NCBI GenBank assembly: GCA_910576775.1
Contig: CAJTJV010000006.1
Location: 1-64,000, forward strand
Source of the DNA: an uncultured Muribaculaceae bacterium
Lineage (GTDB): Bacteria > Bacteroidota > Bacteroidia > Bacteroidales > Muribaculaceae
Length of the DNA: 64,000 bases
Reading direction: 5' to 3'
Made by a program: the position numbers and the translations under genes. The notes under the pieces were generated by a model. The model saw only the letters and a list, made by a program, of their open reading frames with translations. It had not been told where the DNA came from and searched no databases. Below are positions 9,166 to 18,105 of the stretch, piece after piece; within the stretch, counting starts at the first letter, position 1, and every line of letters begins with the position of its first letter.

Positions 9166-9410
9166 TGAGTCCCGGAGGGACACGGCCGGCGCATCGATAG
9201 TCCGTGCCACATCCCGAGTCCCGGAGGGACGTTTTATCCGAGAACCCCGTGCTTTAGCGCGGGATAGGCGATGATACATATATGAGTCTCGGAGAGACGT
9301 CTTATGCCTATAGGCTCATACAAGACGTCTCTCCGAGACTTAGATTTGTTGCCGGATAGTTTCCCCGGCATGAATGCCGGGGTTTTCACATTATGACGCC
9401 TCTCCGAGGC
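9166..9410 (-). repeat. Mosaic hairpin repeat, copy B
   Basis: It lies in the 422-bp gap between the two giant secreted-protein genes. It has the same modules as copy A on the minus strand: GCCTC-GGA-GAGGC (9398-9410), the ccccggc hairpin (9363-9382), the long hairpin with perfect 19-bp arms (9285-9303 and 9322-9340), the ccccgtgc hairpin (from 9244), and two GTCCC-GGA-GGGAC units at 9168-9181 and 9217-9230, spaced 49 bp. It begins 114 nt after the gene ending at 9524, beyond that gene's terminator. Confidence 0.85.
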
Positions 9411-9474
9411 TATTATGCGGTATCGATAGACACCTTATGCCGGGGTGCATCTTGGCAGCCGTGACGGTATCAGA

Positions 9475-9503
9475 AAAGGCGCTCCCGGTACGGAAGCGCC
9501 TTT
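9475..9503 (-). terminator. Intrinsic terminator of the 1343-residue secreted protein
   Basis: Arms at 9475-9486 and 9492-9503 form a 12-bp stem (one G-U pair) with a 5-nt loop in the minus-strand RNA, followed by TTTT. The + strand version has a mismatch, which indicates minus-strand use. It starts 21 nt after the stop codon. Confidence 0.8.
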
Positions 9504-9523
9504 AATATGGACAGGTTATCTAA

Positions 9524-12500
9524 TTAGCGGATAAACACTTTCGAAACCTTGCTGCCACGCTTAACGATATAGATACCGTTTGCGGGGTTCTGTACACGTA
9601 CGCCCTGGAGGTTGTAGTAAACGGGAGCTGCGTCTTCATCTACAGCTTCGATTTCGCTTACTGCGGAAGCTCCGTTGGCATCCTGCCATGCGAGAACCGG
9701 CATACCGTCGTTGAGCTTGTCGTTGAAAGCTTCCCAACCGGTTACGAGTGCCTGGAGTTCGGCAGTCGTCTTACCGTCAGTTACAGTGATATCGTTCACA
9801 ATCATTTCATTCCATGCCACAACATCGGTAAGTTCGATTACAGCGAGTTCATAAGGCATTACGAACGGTGCGGAAGTACCGCCATATACGTCGCCATTCC
9901 AGGCCACGGAGTTCTTTACGGTGATAGTTGCGGGATTTGCAGTGTAATTGGCATTCATACCTGCAGACAGACCGCCGGAGCCATTCGCAGAGGTAACGTC
10001 GCCGCTTGCATAGCAGTTCTCGATGTAAAGCTGTGCGTTCTCGTTACAGGGACCTACAAGACCGCCGGCCCATCCGTTGGGTGATTCAACTTCGACATCA
10101 GCATAGCAATTGCGAATTGTGAGCTTGGCATCTTTCTGCACGCCGGCTACGATACCGCCGGCATAGAATCCGTAGACAGCACCTGTAGCGAAGCAGTTCT
10201 CGATTGTAGTCTCACCGAGAACATATGAAGTAATTGTTCCTGCGGTACCCCATTTTCCGGTAGAGATATTACTCATATTCTCTACACCAAGATTCTTGAT
10301 TGTACCTTCGAAATGTTCAAAGAGAGCCTGTTCGGCGGTAAGGTTCTTTATGATATGGCACTTGCCGTCCACATCAGCCTTGATATTGCTGGGAGCCTTA
10401 TATGTCTTGCCTTCCATATCGATGTCGGCAGCGAATACGATATTGTAGCAGGTGTCCTTTTTGAGAAGCTCGGCGAGAGCGACAAGATCTTCGGCTGTTT
10501 CAACAACTACATCAGTAGCGTTCTGCCATGCAAGAACAGGCAGACCATTGGAAAGGCCATCGTTGAAAGCTTCCCAACCCATAACTGTGGCGAAGATGGT
10601 TTCTTTGCTTACGCTGCCTTCTACGGCTGCTTCGTTCACGAGTGTGCCGTCCCATGTGAGACAGTCGGTAGCTGTGACGGTAAGCAGACCTTCAAGAGGC
10701 ACTACAAGCGCATTGGCACCGGTGCGGCCGGTGATGGTTTTGTTAAGCGATGCTACGTTCTTCAGGGTTACTGTCGAGGCTTTGTCGGCTCCGGAGTAGT
10801 TGTTGTTCATACCGGCTGCGATACCGCCTGCGAAGCGGCCGTTACCTGTGGTGATGACGTCGCCGGAGGCGTAGCAGTTCTCGATGGTGAGGCTGGCCTG
10901 CTGGTTGCAGGGACCTACAAGACCGCCGGCAAAACCGTCGGGAGTGGTGACGTTGACACGGGAGTAGGAGTTGCGGACAACAAGGTTAGACTTGTTCTGA
11001 ACGCCTGCTACGAGACCGCCGGCATAGAAACCGGATACGCTACCGGTTGCCCAGCAGTTGTCGACCTCACAGTCATAATTGGCATAGTCGAAGAGAACAC
11101 CTACGGCAGACCAGTTGCCTCCCTTGGCATAATAATTCTCGACACCTAAGTTCTTCACCGATCCGGTGAACCATTTGAAGATACCTTCCTGGGCGGTGAG
11201 GTTTCTGATCACGTGGTTGCGGCCGTCGAAATGTACGGTCTGGCCGTGCTTCTCTACAAACTGATCATCTACGCGGTTGTTCAGAAGGATAGATTTGAAT
11301 TCAACTCCTGCCATGTCGATGTCGTTGTCAAGAACAACATAAGTGGTGCCTTCAAGGAGCTTGTCGGCAAGACCTACAAGTTCTTCAGGAGTGGATATTA
11401 CAACAGGATTTTCTTCTGAACCGAGGGGAGCTTCCACCTTCTGCCATGCAAGAACGGGATAGCCGTCATTACCGAGAGTGCTGTTGAATCCTTCCCATGC
11501 TGTAGCAGTAGCGCCGAGTGTAGCGGCGTCAACGCCATCGGTTACAGTCTGGCCGTTGATAGTCATTTCATTCCATACCTTCACGTTATCGGCGGTATAG
11601 ACAAGAGAAGATACTGCGTTTGCCGATACGCCGGCGTCAACAGAGGTGTTCCATGCGATCACGTCGTTGAGAGTAATCGTTAAAGTGTTGGTTTTATCGG
11701 TGCCGGCGATACCACCTGCATTCTGAGTAGCAGATACAGAACCTGCGGCATATGCGTTGCTGATGGAGACATCTGCACGTGCACGGCCTACAAGACCACC
11801 GGCGAATTTACCGAAGACATCACCACGGAAATAGCAGTTCTTTATGGTAAGTTTACCTTGATTGGTACCTACAAGACCGCCGGCATAAACATCAGTACTG
11901 CCGGTTACAGAACCTGTAGCCCATACATTTTCGATAACACATTCGACACCGCCCTGCGCACCATAGCCACCGATGACACCTGCACCGAGGCTATTGGAAA
12001 CGATTTCAGCGTTTTCTACGCCGAGGTTCTTTACATTACCGCGGATAACACCGAAGAGCGACATGTACGAGTACTTGGCCTCAGGAGCGAAATTCTTGAT
12101 CACGTGGTTCTGTCCGTCGAATTCGAACTCACCTACATATGTAGCGCCGTCCGCACCGATGACAGGCTTGTAATCCTTCACACCTGACATGTCAATATCG
12201 TTCTGAAGAGCGAAATAAACCTTCTTGTCAGCGACAATCTTGGTATTCATCGCGCAGAGGTCTTCGGGAGTCGAAATCTTGTAAGGGTTCTCTGCGGAGC
12301 CTTCGGGAGCTCCGGTAGGAATGCTGAAGAAGAGCATTGTAGCGACACCCCAGTTTTTCTTCTCGTCGTTGATATTACCGGTGCTGTTATATACATAAAT
12401 GTTGGCACCGCCTTCTACGGGTTCAGCGATGATTGAGGAATAACCCTGATTTGATACATATTCCGGATTCGACCATGTAGCGACGATATTGAAAGCCTCG

Positions 12501-13555
12501 TCGTAAACAGCGATATCCATTGTATATGCTTTCCAGAGATTTAATTCCTCTGCGTTGGAATTGTTGCGTACATAGTAGCGCTTGCCATCGAGCACGAAAG
12601 TATCAAAACCGTTTGTCGCAGCCTTTATGGAAGATCCCAATGCTGCATAACCCCAGTTCTCTGCGCCGGCTGCGGTGAATCCGAAATATGTTGCAGTCGG
12701 TTTCTGCGGCTGATTGTCCACCATGGACGGCTGATAAGCAGAAGCGCTGATGAAGGTAGCTGTGGCGGGCACATCCTTGGCGGCTTCCATGCTGTCGTAT
12801 AAAGGCTGACAGAGGTTGTTATATGACAGGTGCGAGCCGAGATAAATCATATTCGACCATGAATCCGTCATAGAGATTCCGTCAACATCGCCGTTTCCGG
12901 TAAAATGGAGTATACGCACCTTCTGGTTGGCTGCATATGTTCCGCCGCCATTGGTGCCGGGAGTAACTACACCGCCGGCCTGTACGAAATCGCCGGGAGC
13001 GATATAGGCATATGCATCCTTTGTCATATCACCGAGCACGCGACCCATGCAGTCGTTGCGCATAACCATCATTCCGTCGGGAACATTGAGCTCGAAATGC
13101 TTGGCCTTGCCTGTTGTCGGGCTGTAGACGGTATATTTGAGTACCGACTGAGCCTTTGTGAACATATGGCCGATAATGAAATTGCCGGCCTGATCCAAAG
13201 AAATGGATGTACCGTAGTAATCGGGAGTAGGAGTACCGTTTACATCTACATTAATGCCTTCGAGAGAAGGAAGCTTGTAAAGATCCTTGATGCCGTCGGC
13301 AGTAATCTGCGCGATGCTCATCGTCTTCATGTTGAGGATGTAGATTTTCCCATCCTTTGCTGTTGCGAAACGCGAACAGGACTGAGCCTTGATAGCATCG
13401 GCGGAAGACCAGTTGGGGGCTGTTCCGTCCCATCCGGTGCCGAGCGCCTCACTGCTGTAAATCCACTTCTGTGTCAGAGTGGCATCTGCAGCGTTCGTGT
13501 TAATCGCCGGCATAAGACCGAGGACTACCGCGAGTGACAGTAAGAGTTTTTTCAT
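9524..13555 (-). CDS. Giant secreted GLUG-repeat protein
   Basis: A 1343-residue protein with a signal peptide (MKKLLLSLAVVLGLMPAINTNA). Residues 25-410 form a propeller-like N-terminal region (DGKIYILNMKTMSIAQI, ISLDQAGNFIIGHMF). From about 418, 708 and 1015 onward come three related blocks, each opening with a (I/V)STPE(D/E)L or VVETAEDL segment and containing GLUG-type repeats (YAGGLVGTNQGKLTIKNCY, AGGIVAGVQKDAKLTIRNC). These repeats form beta-helical surface structures in adhesins and IgA-peptidase-like proteins. The last 33 residues match the tail of the 1055-residue neighbour almost exactly. It is likely a surface adhesin or matrix protein; no enzymatic motif was seen. A terminator follows at 9475-9503. 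Internal repeats could mediate length variation. Confidence 0.8.
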   Translation of the reverse strand: MKKLLLSLAVVLGLMPAINTNAADATLTQKWIYSSEALGTGWDGTAPNWSSADAIKAQSCSRFATAKDGKIYILNMKTMSIAQITADGIKDLYKLPSLEGINVDVNGTPTPDYYGTSISLDQAGNFIIGHMFTKAQSVLKYTVYSPTTGKAKHFELNVPDGMMVMRNDCMGRVLGDMTKDAYAYIAPGDFVQAGGVVTPGTNGGGTYAANQKVRILHFTGNGDVDGISMTDSWSNMIYLGSHLSYNNLCQPLYDSMEAAKDVPATATFISASAYQPSMVDNQPQKPTATYFGFTAAGAENWGYAALGSSIKAATNGFDTFVLDGKRYYVRNNSNAEELNLWKAYTMDIAVYDEAFNIVATWSNPEYVSNQGYSSIIAEPVEGGANIYVYNSTGNINDEKKNWGVATMLFFSIPTGAPEGSAENPYKISTPEDLCAMNTKIVADKKVYFALQNDIDMSGVKDYKPVIGADGATYVGEFEFDGQNHVIKNFAPEAKYSYMSLFGVIRGNVKNLGVENAEIVSNSLGAGVIGGYGAQGGVECVIENVWATGSVTGSTDVYAGGLVGTNQGKLTIKNCYFRGDVFGKFAGGLVGRARADVSISNAYAAGSVSATQNAGGIAGTDKTNTLTITLNDVIAWNTSVDAGVSANAVSSLVYTADNVKVWNEMTINGQTVTDGVDAATLGATATAWEGFNSTLGNDGYPVLAWQKVEAPLGSEENPVVISTPEELVGLADKLLEGTTYVVLDNDIDMAGVEFKSILLNNRVDDQFVEKHGQTVHFDGRNHVIRNLTAQEGIFKWFTGSVKNLGVENYYAKGGNWSAVGVLFDYANYDCEVDNCWATGSVSGFYAGGLVAGVQNKSNLVVRNSYSRVNVTTPDGFAGGLVGPCNQQASLTIENCYASGDVITTGNGRFAGGIAAGMNNNYSGADKASTVTLKNVASLNKTITGRTGANALVVPLEGLLTVTATDCLTWDGTLVNEAAVEGSVSKETIFATVMGWEAFNDGLSNGLPVLAWQNATDVVVETAEDLVALAELLKKDTCYNIVFAADIDMEGKTYKAPSNIKADVDGKCHIIKNLTAEQALFEHFEGTIKNLGVENMSNISTGKWGTAGTITSYVLGETTIENCFATGAVYGFYAGGIVAGVQKDAKLTIRNCYADVEVESPNGWAGGLVGPCNENAQLYIENCYASGDVTSANGSGGLSAGMNANYTANPATITVKNSVAWNGDVYGGTSAPFVMPYELAVIELTDVVAWNEMIVNDITVTDGKTTAELQALVTGWEAFNDKLNDGMPVLAWQDANGASAVSEIEAVDEDAAPVYYNLQGVRVQNPANGIYIVKRGSKVSKVFIR

Positions 13556-13644
13556 GATAATAATTAATTTGTAAATAGTGTTGAAATGTATAGTTTATTC
13601 AGTTTCAGGATTTTGCGCAGTATCAGATTTAAATCAAGGATTAT

Positions 13645-13684
13645 AAAGGTACAGACCTTTCCATGGTATAACGCTGCAAATATA
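13645..13684 (-). promoter_or_regulatory. Probable promoter and leader hairpin of the giant GLUG gene
   Basis: TATATTTG on the minus strand (13677-13684) matches the -7 box; the -33 position has only TGTG, so the match is partial. Transcription would start near 13670, giving a leader of about 115 nt. The leader contains a small hairpin (arms 13645-13650 and 13655-13660). Confidence 0.4.
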
Positions 13685-13769
13685 GCGATTTTTTCGACAT
13701 CCACACATTTTTTAATATAAAAAAACTCCTTTCATCAAAAAAACACCAGAAAAAATGGCAGAGCCGCAT

Positions 13770-14032
13770 CGGGAGTCCGCGACGCATCGGAGCCCCGGAG
13801 GGTCGGCCATGCAGAGATGGTCGAGGCGCACCGCGAGTCCCGGAGGGACGCCTTATCCGAAAACCCCGCGCTTTAGCGTGGGGACAAGGGGTGATACACG
13901 TATGAGTCTCGGAGAGACATCTTGTGTCTATAGGCACGCATAAGACGTCTCTCCGAGACTTAGATTTGTTATCGGATATGTACCCCGGCATGAATGCCGG
14001 GGCTTTCGCATTATATCGCCTCTCCGAGGCTA
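13770..14032 (-). repeat. Mosaic hairpin repeat, copy C
   Basis: First of two tandem copies in the 912-bp gap between 13555 and 14468. Modules: GCCTC-GGA-GAGGC type (14018-14030), ccccggcatgaatgccgggg (13983-14002), the long hairpin with arms 13905-13923 and 13942-13960 (one mismatch), the ccccgcgc/gcgtgggg hairpin (about 13863-13883), and GTCCC-GGA-GGGAC units near 13790 and 13837. The 18-nt loop of the long hairpin is identical, in inverted orientation, to that of copy E 4.4 kb away. Confidence 0.85.
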
Positions 14033-14091
14033 TCAAAAAGCCCTCATATAGTCTCAGAGGAACAGACTATAGCGCCACGCATAAAGCTGTA

Positions 14092-14442
14092 GAGTCCCGG
14101 AGGGGCAGCCGACGCATCGATAGTCCGTGACGCATCGTAAGTCCCGGAGGGTCGGCCATGCAGAGAGGGTCGAGGCGCACCGCGAGTCCCGGAGGGACGC
14201 CTTATCCGAAAACCCCGCGCTTTAGCGTGGGGACAAGGGGTGATACACGTATGAGTCTCGGAGAGACGTCTTGTGTCTATAGGCTTATACAAGACGTCTC
14301 TCCGAGACTTGGGTTTGCTGTCGGATGTGTACCCCGGCATGAATGCCGGGGCTTTCTGATGAGACGCCTCTCCGAGGCTATCGTTGTGCTATCATCCGTC
14401 TCGTCTGTCCGGGGCTTTCGCTTTATATCGCCTCTCCGAGGC
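14092..14442 (-). repeat. Mosaic hairpin repeat, copy D
   Basis: Second copy in the 13556-14467 gap, starting 26 nt after the stop of the gene ending at 14468. It has two GCCTC units (14365-14377 and 14430-14442), a partial ccgggg remnant near 14409, the ccccggc hairpin (14332-14351), the long hairpin with perfect 19-bp arms (14254-14272 and 14291-14309), the ccccgcgc hairpin (about 14212-14232), and three GTCCC-type units near 14093, 14140 and 14183 spaced 43-47 bp. No credible gene lies in this gap. Confidence 0.85.
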
Positions 14443-14467
14443 TATTATGCGGTATCGATTACGCGGT

Positions 14468-16003
14468 TCACCGGGCGGCGTCGAGGATGCGGAGGGGGTA
14501 CATCTGCGCCACATGGGGAATTATCAGATACCACCGGCAACCGTCGGAGGCTGTAAAGGGACGGGCACGCAGCCGTGAGTCTACAGTGCCGAAGCGGTCG
14601 GTCGTGATTCTTATCACAGAGTCCTCCGCCGGTTCCTCGCTACTCAACAGAAGGCCTCTATATAGATATAATGTGGAATCGGATACGCAAGCTATAGCTT
14701 TCTTGCCCTCGAAGCCGCGGAGAACCGACGGAAGCAGCTGCAACATCTTGCCGTCGCCATTATGATAGTAGGTGGCGAACGCTTCCTGAGGATAATGCTC
14801 GTTGAAGCATCGCCCGGAGGTCTTGAAACAACTTATGTCAAATTTCATAGGGAGGTTGTCGTAATACACCTCACCGGTAGGCGATTCATTGAAAAGGCGC
14901 GTAATCTCGTCGTTTTCTTTCATATAGTCATATTGCAGCACCGCCGTCCCGACAAGATTGGCGGACACGCAGACAGCCATTATCAGCGACAACGCACGGC
15001 GCAGACCGCACGGCATCCTGTCGAGAGCGGAGAATACCGCCGCCCCTCCGAGAGTAGCCATAAGTGTACCCGTCCACCCCATGCGCGGTCCGAGATACAT
15101 CGAGAAGAATATCGCCATAGCCGTCAGCGTGGCCGTAAAAGTGAAAACGACAAATTCCCGGCGCCGCGCATCACCGAATACATGTTCACGCAAGCGACGG
15201 CGACACACCACCACGGCAAGCAACAGAAGAAAGGCGAACGGCACAATATTGAAAGCCACGGCATGGGGTATTATTTCCATCCATGTGAATTTTTCGAACA
15301 GCGACACAGATACACCCGCCCGGTGCCACACCGCCGGAGAGGCGACAATGAACAAGAATCCAAGAAAATAGCTTCCCGCGATAGCCAATTGCACAGACGT
15401 CATGCGTCGCCCGCCGGCAAGCCACCACGCAAATAGACCTGCAATAACAGGAACGGAAAAGCCTTCGTGCATCCAGCCCGCGGCAAGGGCGAGCAGGCAT
15501 ACGCCGACAGTAGCCCCACGACCGCGGGACTGCCGGCAAAAGAGAAACCGGAGTACGACAACTGTCAGCGCACCGGTCCACACATAATTGAGCGCGAATA
15601 TAACCGTGAAGGCGAAATCAAGCCACGGCAAGGCAAATGTAAGCACAAAAACAATAAAATACGCCCATACGGAACCTTGACGCATTCCGGCGATTCGTAT
15701 GCCAAAGAAGAATGTAACCCACATGGCAATGCCGCTGAGGATTGCGAAAATCCAATGAGGCAACAGCCCGAGAAACACGGGGCTTACGATATTGGCCAGT
15801 CGCCCAGTATCGTAGAACCATCTGTCGGCGGCATTACGCCACACTCCGGCGGCGACATCCACCGGCGAGGCGCAGTCAACGGTGCCATATGCATAGTTGA
15901 AATCATCTATACCCCAGGACGTGAGGGCGAAGACGAGGCCGTAGAGTACTGCCACAACAATGAGCCAGCAGTCGAAGGCTTGCGGGTTCCTTAAAAGTTT
16001 CAT
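14468..16003 (-). CDS. Multispan membrane protein of unknown function (possibly DUF6056-like)
   Basis: A 511-residue protein starting at an ATG ending at 16003 (MKLLRNPQAFDCW). The frame stays open upstream to 16291, but that part overlaps the divergent glycosyltransferase and lacks a plausible N-terminus. About ten hydrophobic spans fill residues 10-375 (WLIVVAVLYGLVFALTSW, WIFAILSGIAMWVTFFFG and others). An aromatic-acidic GIDDFNYAYGT motif follows the first span, as in GT-C-like and DUF6056 proteins of Bacteroidales. A soluble tail (about 380-511) follows. The likely role is an envelope polysaccharide or glycolipid step at the inner membrane, suggested by the divergent GT2 gene, but this is not established. 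Repeat copy D begins 26 nt after its stop. Confidence 0.6.
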   Translation of the reverse strand: MKLLRNPQAFDCWLIVVAVLYGLVFALTSWGIDDFNYAYGTVDCASPVDVAAGVWRNAADRWFYDTGRLANIVSPVFLGLLPHWIFAILSGIAMWVTFFFGIRIAGMRQGSVWAYFIVFVLTFALPWLDFAFTVIFALNYVWTGALTVVVLRFLFCRQSRGRGATVGVCLLALAAGWMHEGFSVPVIAGLFAWWLAGGRRMTSVQLAIAGSYFLGFLFIVASPAVWHRAGVSVSLFEKFTWMEIIPHAVAFNIVPFAFLLLLAVVVCRRRLREHVFGDARRREFVVFTFTATLTAMAIFFSMYLGPRMGWTGTLMATLGGAAVFSALDRMPCGLRRALSLIMAVCVSANLVGTAVLQYDYMKENDEITRLFNESPTGEVYYDNLPMKFDISCFKTSGRCFNEHYPQEAFATYYHNGDGKMLQLLPSVLRGFEGKKAIACVSDSTLYLYRGLLLSSEEPAEDSVIRITTDRFGTVDSRLRARPFTASDGCRWYLIIPHVAQMYPLRILDAAR

Positions 16004-16023
16004 GCCGCGAAGATAAGTATTTT

Positions 16024-16054
16024 TTTGCTCTTTATCCCGTTTTGCGTACATTTG
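16024..16054 (+). promoter_or_regulatory. Promoter of the GT2-pyrC transcript
   Basis: TTTG (16024-16027) is followed after 19 bases by TACATTTG (16047-16054), a full consensus match. The start is expected near 16061, about 15 nt before the ATG at 16077. Confidence 0.7.
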
Positions 16055-16076
16055 CATCCTAAAAACACAACTGAAT

Positions 16077-16841
16077 ATGAACGATACGGACACCCGGCGC
16101 AGCGACGCCGTTGTGATAATTCCGATGTACAACGAGTGCGAGAACGCCGCCGCCGTCATAGATGCCGTCCTCGCTCTCCCCGTGCCTTTCGACATCCTCG
16201 TCGTCGACGACAACTCCCCCGACGGCACAGCCGACATAGTAAAAAACAAGATGAAAGAACATCCGGAGCGCATACAGATTATAGAACGCACCGGAAAACT
16301 CGGTCTCGGAACTGCCTATATCACAGGCTTCAAGCACTGTCTGGCACAGGGTTATGAATTCATCTGCGAGATGGACGCCGATTTCTCGCACAACCCCTCC
16401 GACCTCGTACGCCTCCGCCAGGCTGCCATCGAGCAGCAGGCCGACGTGGTGATAGGATCGCGATACGTGTCGGGAGTCAATGTTGTCAACTGGCCCATGG
16501 GACGCGTACTTATGTCGTTCTATGCTTCCAAATATGTCCGCATAATAACCGGCCTCCCCATTCATGATACCACGGCCGGATTCGTGTGCTACCGGCGACG
16601 CGTACTCGAAGCCATGGAGCTTGACAAAATCAAGTTCAAAGGCTATGCTTTCCAGATAGAGATGAAATTCACCGCCTTCAAATATGGCTTCAAAGTCATC
16701 GAAGTGCCTATAATATTCGTCAATCGTGTCCTCGGCACCAGCAAGATGAACAGCGGCATCTTCGGAGAGGCCGTCTTCGGCGTCATCCGTCTGAAATGGA
16801 ACAGCTTTTTCAAACGTTTTCCCGACTATTCCAGGAAATGA
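16077..16841 (+). CDS. Polyprenol-phosphate mannosyltransferase (GT2 family)
   Basis: A 254-residue soluble GT-A enzyme of the dolichol/polyprenol monophosphomannose synthase type. The sequence shows the N-terminal VVIIPMYNECENA motif, the nucleotide-binding VDDNSPDGT, the metal-binding EMDADFSHNP (DxD-like) and the acceptor-side GSRYVSG. The length fits single-domain bacterial Ppm1/DPM1 homologues without the C-terminal membrane domain. It makes a polyprenyl-phosphate sugar from a nucleotide sugar, the donor used by GT-C enzymes; two GT-C-like membrane proteins are encoded nearby (3560 and 14468). Its stop overlaps the start of pyrC (ATGA), so the two are cotranscribed from the promoter at 16024-16054. 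Confidence 0.87.
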   Translation: MNDTDTRRSDAVVIIPMYNECENAAAVIDAVLALPVPFDILVVDDNSPDGTADIVKNKMKEHPERIQIIERTGKLGLGTAYITGFKHCLAQGYEFICEMDADFSHNPSDLVRLRQAAIEQQADVVIGSRYVSGVNVVNWPMGRVLMSFYASKYVRIITGLPIHDTTAGFVCYRRRVLEAMELDKIKFKGYAFQIEMKFTAFKYGFKVIEVPIIFVNRVLGTSKMNSGIFGEAVFGVIRLKWNSFFKRFPDYSRK

Positions 16842-18088
16842 AACTTATCGTCAACGCCCGCATAGGGGGCACCCCGGGTTCCTGGGTACTCGTCGACGGC
16901 AACACCATATCATCGACCGGAACCGGCACTCCCCCGCCATGCTCCGGCACAATCATCGACGCCCGCGGTGCCGACCTTATCCCAGGTCTCACCGACAGCC
17001 ATGTGCATTTCCGCGAGCCGGGACTGGAATACAAGGCGACAATAGCCTCAGAGAGCCGTGCAGCACTCGCCGGAGGCATCACCACCGTAATCGATATGCC
17101 GAATACCAAGCCGGCAACAACAACAGCAGAGGCTCTGCGCGCAAAATTGGAACTCGGACGCCGCACAGCCTCTGTGCATTACCACGCATTTTTCGGCGCT
17201 GTACCGGGATGCATGAAAGAAGTGGTGAAATTCGCCCCGGGTGAGATTCCCGGTGTCAAGGTATTCTTAGGCACAAGCACCGGCTCTATGGCAGCACCCG
17301 GCGAAAGCGAGATGCTCGAGCTTATGCGCTGGTGCGCCGACAACAACATGCCGGTGATGGTACATACAGAAGACAACGATATCATTGCCGCAAACACAGC
17401 CGCCGCAATAGCCCGCTATGGTTCGCCGGACAAGGTACCCGTGAGCATGCACAGCACGATACGCTCTGCTGAAGCATGCGTGAAGGCTACGGAAAAAGCC
17501 ATAGAACTCGCCATACGCACAGGAGCGCATCTCCACATAGCCCATATAAGCACTGCCGAAGAGGTTCGCCGCTTCCTATCGCCAGGCAACGTGGCCGACA
17601 AGCAGATTACAGCAGAAACCACTCCAATGTACCTCGACCCATGGCTCTCAGAGGCCGCACACCGCTCGTCGCTCCATAAAATCAACCCGGCCATCAAGAC
17701 ACCCGAGGATGCCGAGGCTCTGCGTGCGGCAGTAATCAGCGGCGCCATCGACACCATCGGCACCGACCATGCCCCACATCTCCGTGCCGAAAAAGAAGGC
17801 GGGGCGCTGACAGCAGCTTCCGGAGCACCTTCTGTTCAGTTCGCTTTGCAGATGATGCTTGAGTACCAGCCTCTTGATATAATAGTGGAACGCATGACAG
17901 CAGCTCCTTTCCGGATTTTCGGTGTCGGTTCCAACGGCATCATAGCACCTGGCGCACCCGCCGACCTCGTCCTGGTAGAAAAAACAGAACCTTTCGAAAT
18001 CACCGACAGCATGGTTATCAGCCCATGCGGCTGGACGCCCTTCGCCGGAAGAACAATAAACCACACAATATCAGCCTTGCAAGTCTGA
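16838..18088 (+). CDS. pyrC: Dihydroorotase
   Basis: A 416-residue enzyme of the amidohydrolase superfamily that closes carbamoyl-aspartate to dihydroorotate in de novo pyrimidine synthesis. Visible motifs: the metal-binding DSHVHFREPG (His55, His57), a GVKVFLGTSTGSM segment holding the candidate carboxylated lysine, VHTEDN and LHIAHIS with further metal-binding histidines, and the catalytic aspartate in DTIGTDHAPH. The start at 16838 overlaps the GT2 stop by four bases. Upstream in-frame codons lie within the GT2 gene and would add residues before the first strand (MKLIVNARI). The mosaic repeat copy E begins 17 nt after the stop, in the same sense, and no other terminator is visible. Confidence 0.93.
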   Translation: MKLIVNARIGGTPGSWVLVDGNTISSTGTGTPPPCSGTIIDARGADLIPGLTDSHVHFREPGLEYKATIASESRAALAGGITTVIDMPNTKPATTTAEALRAKLELGRRTASVHYHAFFGAVPGCMKEVVKFAPGEIPGVKVFLGTSTGSMAAPGESEMLELMRWCADNNMPVMVHTEDNDIIAANTAAAIARYGSPDKVPVSMHSTIRSAEACVKATEKAIELAIRTGAHLHIAHISTAEEVRRFLSPGNVADKQITAETTPMYLDPWLSEAAHRSSLHKINPAIKTPEDAEALRAAVISGAIDTIGTDHAPHLRAEKEGGALTAASGAPSVQFALQMMLEYQPLDIIVERMTAAPFRIFGVGSNGIIAPGAPADLVLVEKTEPFEITDSMVISPCGWTPFAGRTINHTISALQV

Positions 18089-18105
18089 CATCGTACGCGA
18101 CAGGA

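Noticed and set aside
14093..14196. GTCCC units at about 45-bp spacing as a CRISPR-like array
   Set aside because: The units are about 14 bp and degenerate, and the intervening sequence is itself repeated between copies.
13641..14340. Open frames on the minus strand through the mosaic repeats (also 5598-5924, 8986-9279 and 26897-27091) with shared strings such as RRDVL and AKARG
   Set aside because: The similarity follows from DNA repeats made of hairpins; the frames lack start signals and differ in boundaries between copies.
16004..16291. Upstream extension of the 14468 membrane protein to 607 residues
   Set aside because: It overlaps the divergent GT2 gene and promoter and its sequence is not protein-like; the start at 16003 is followed directly by the first span.
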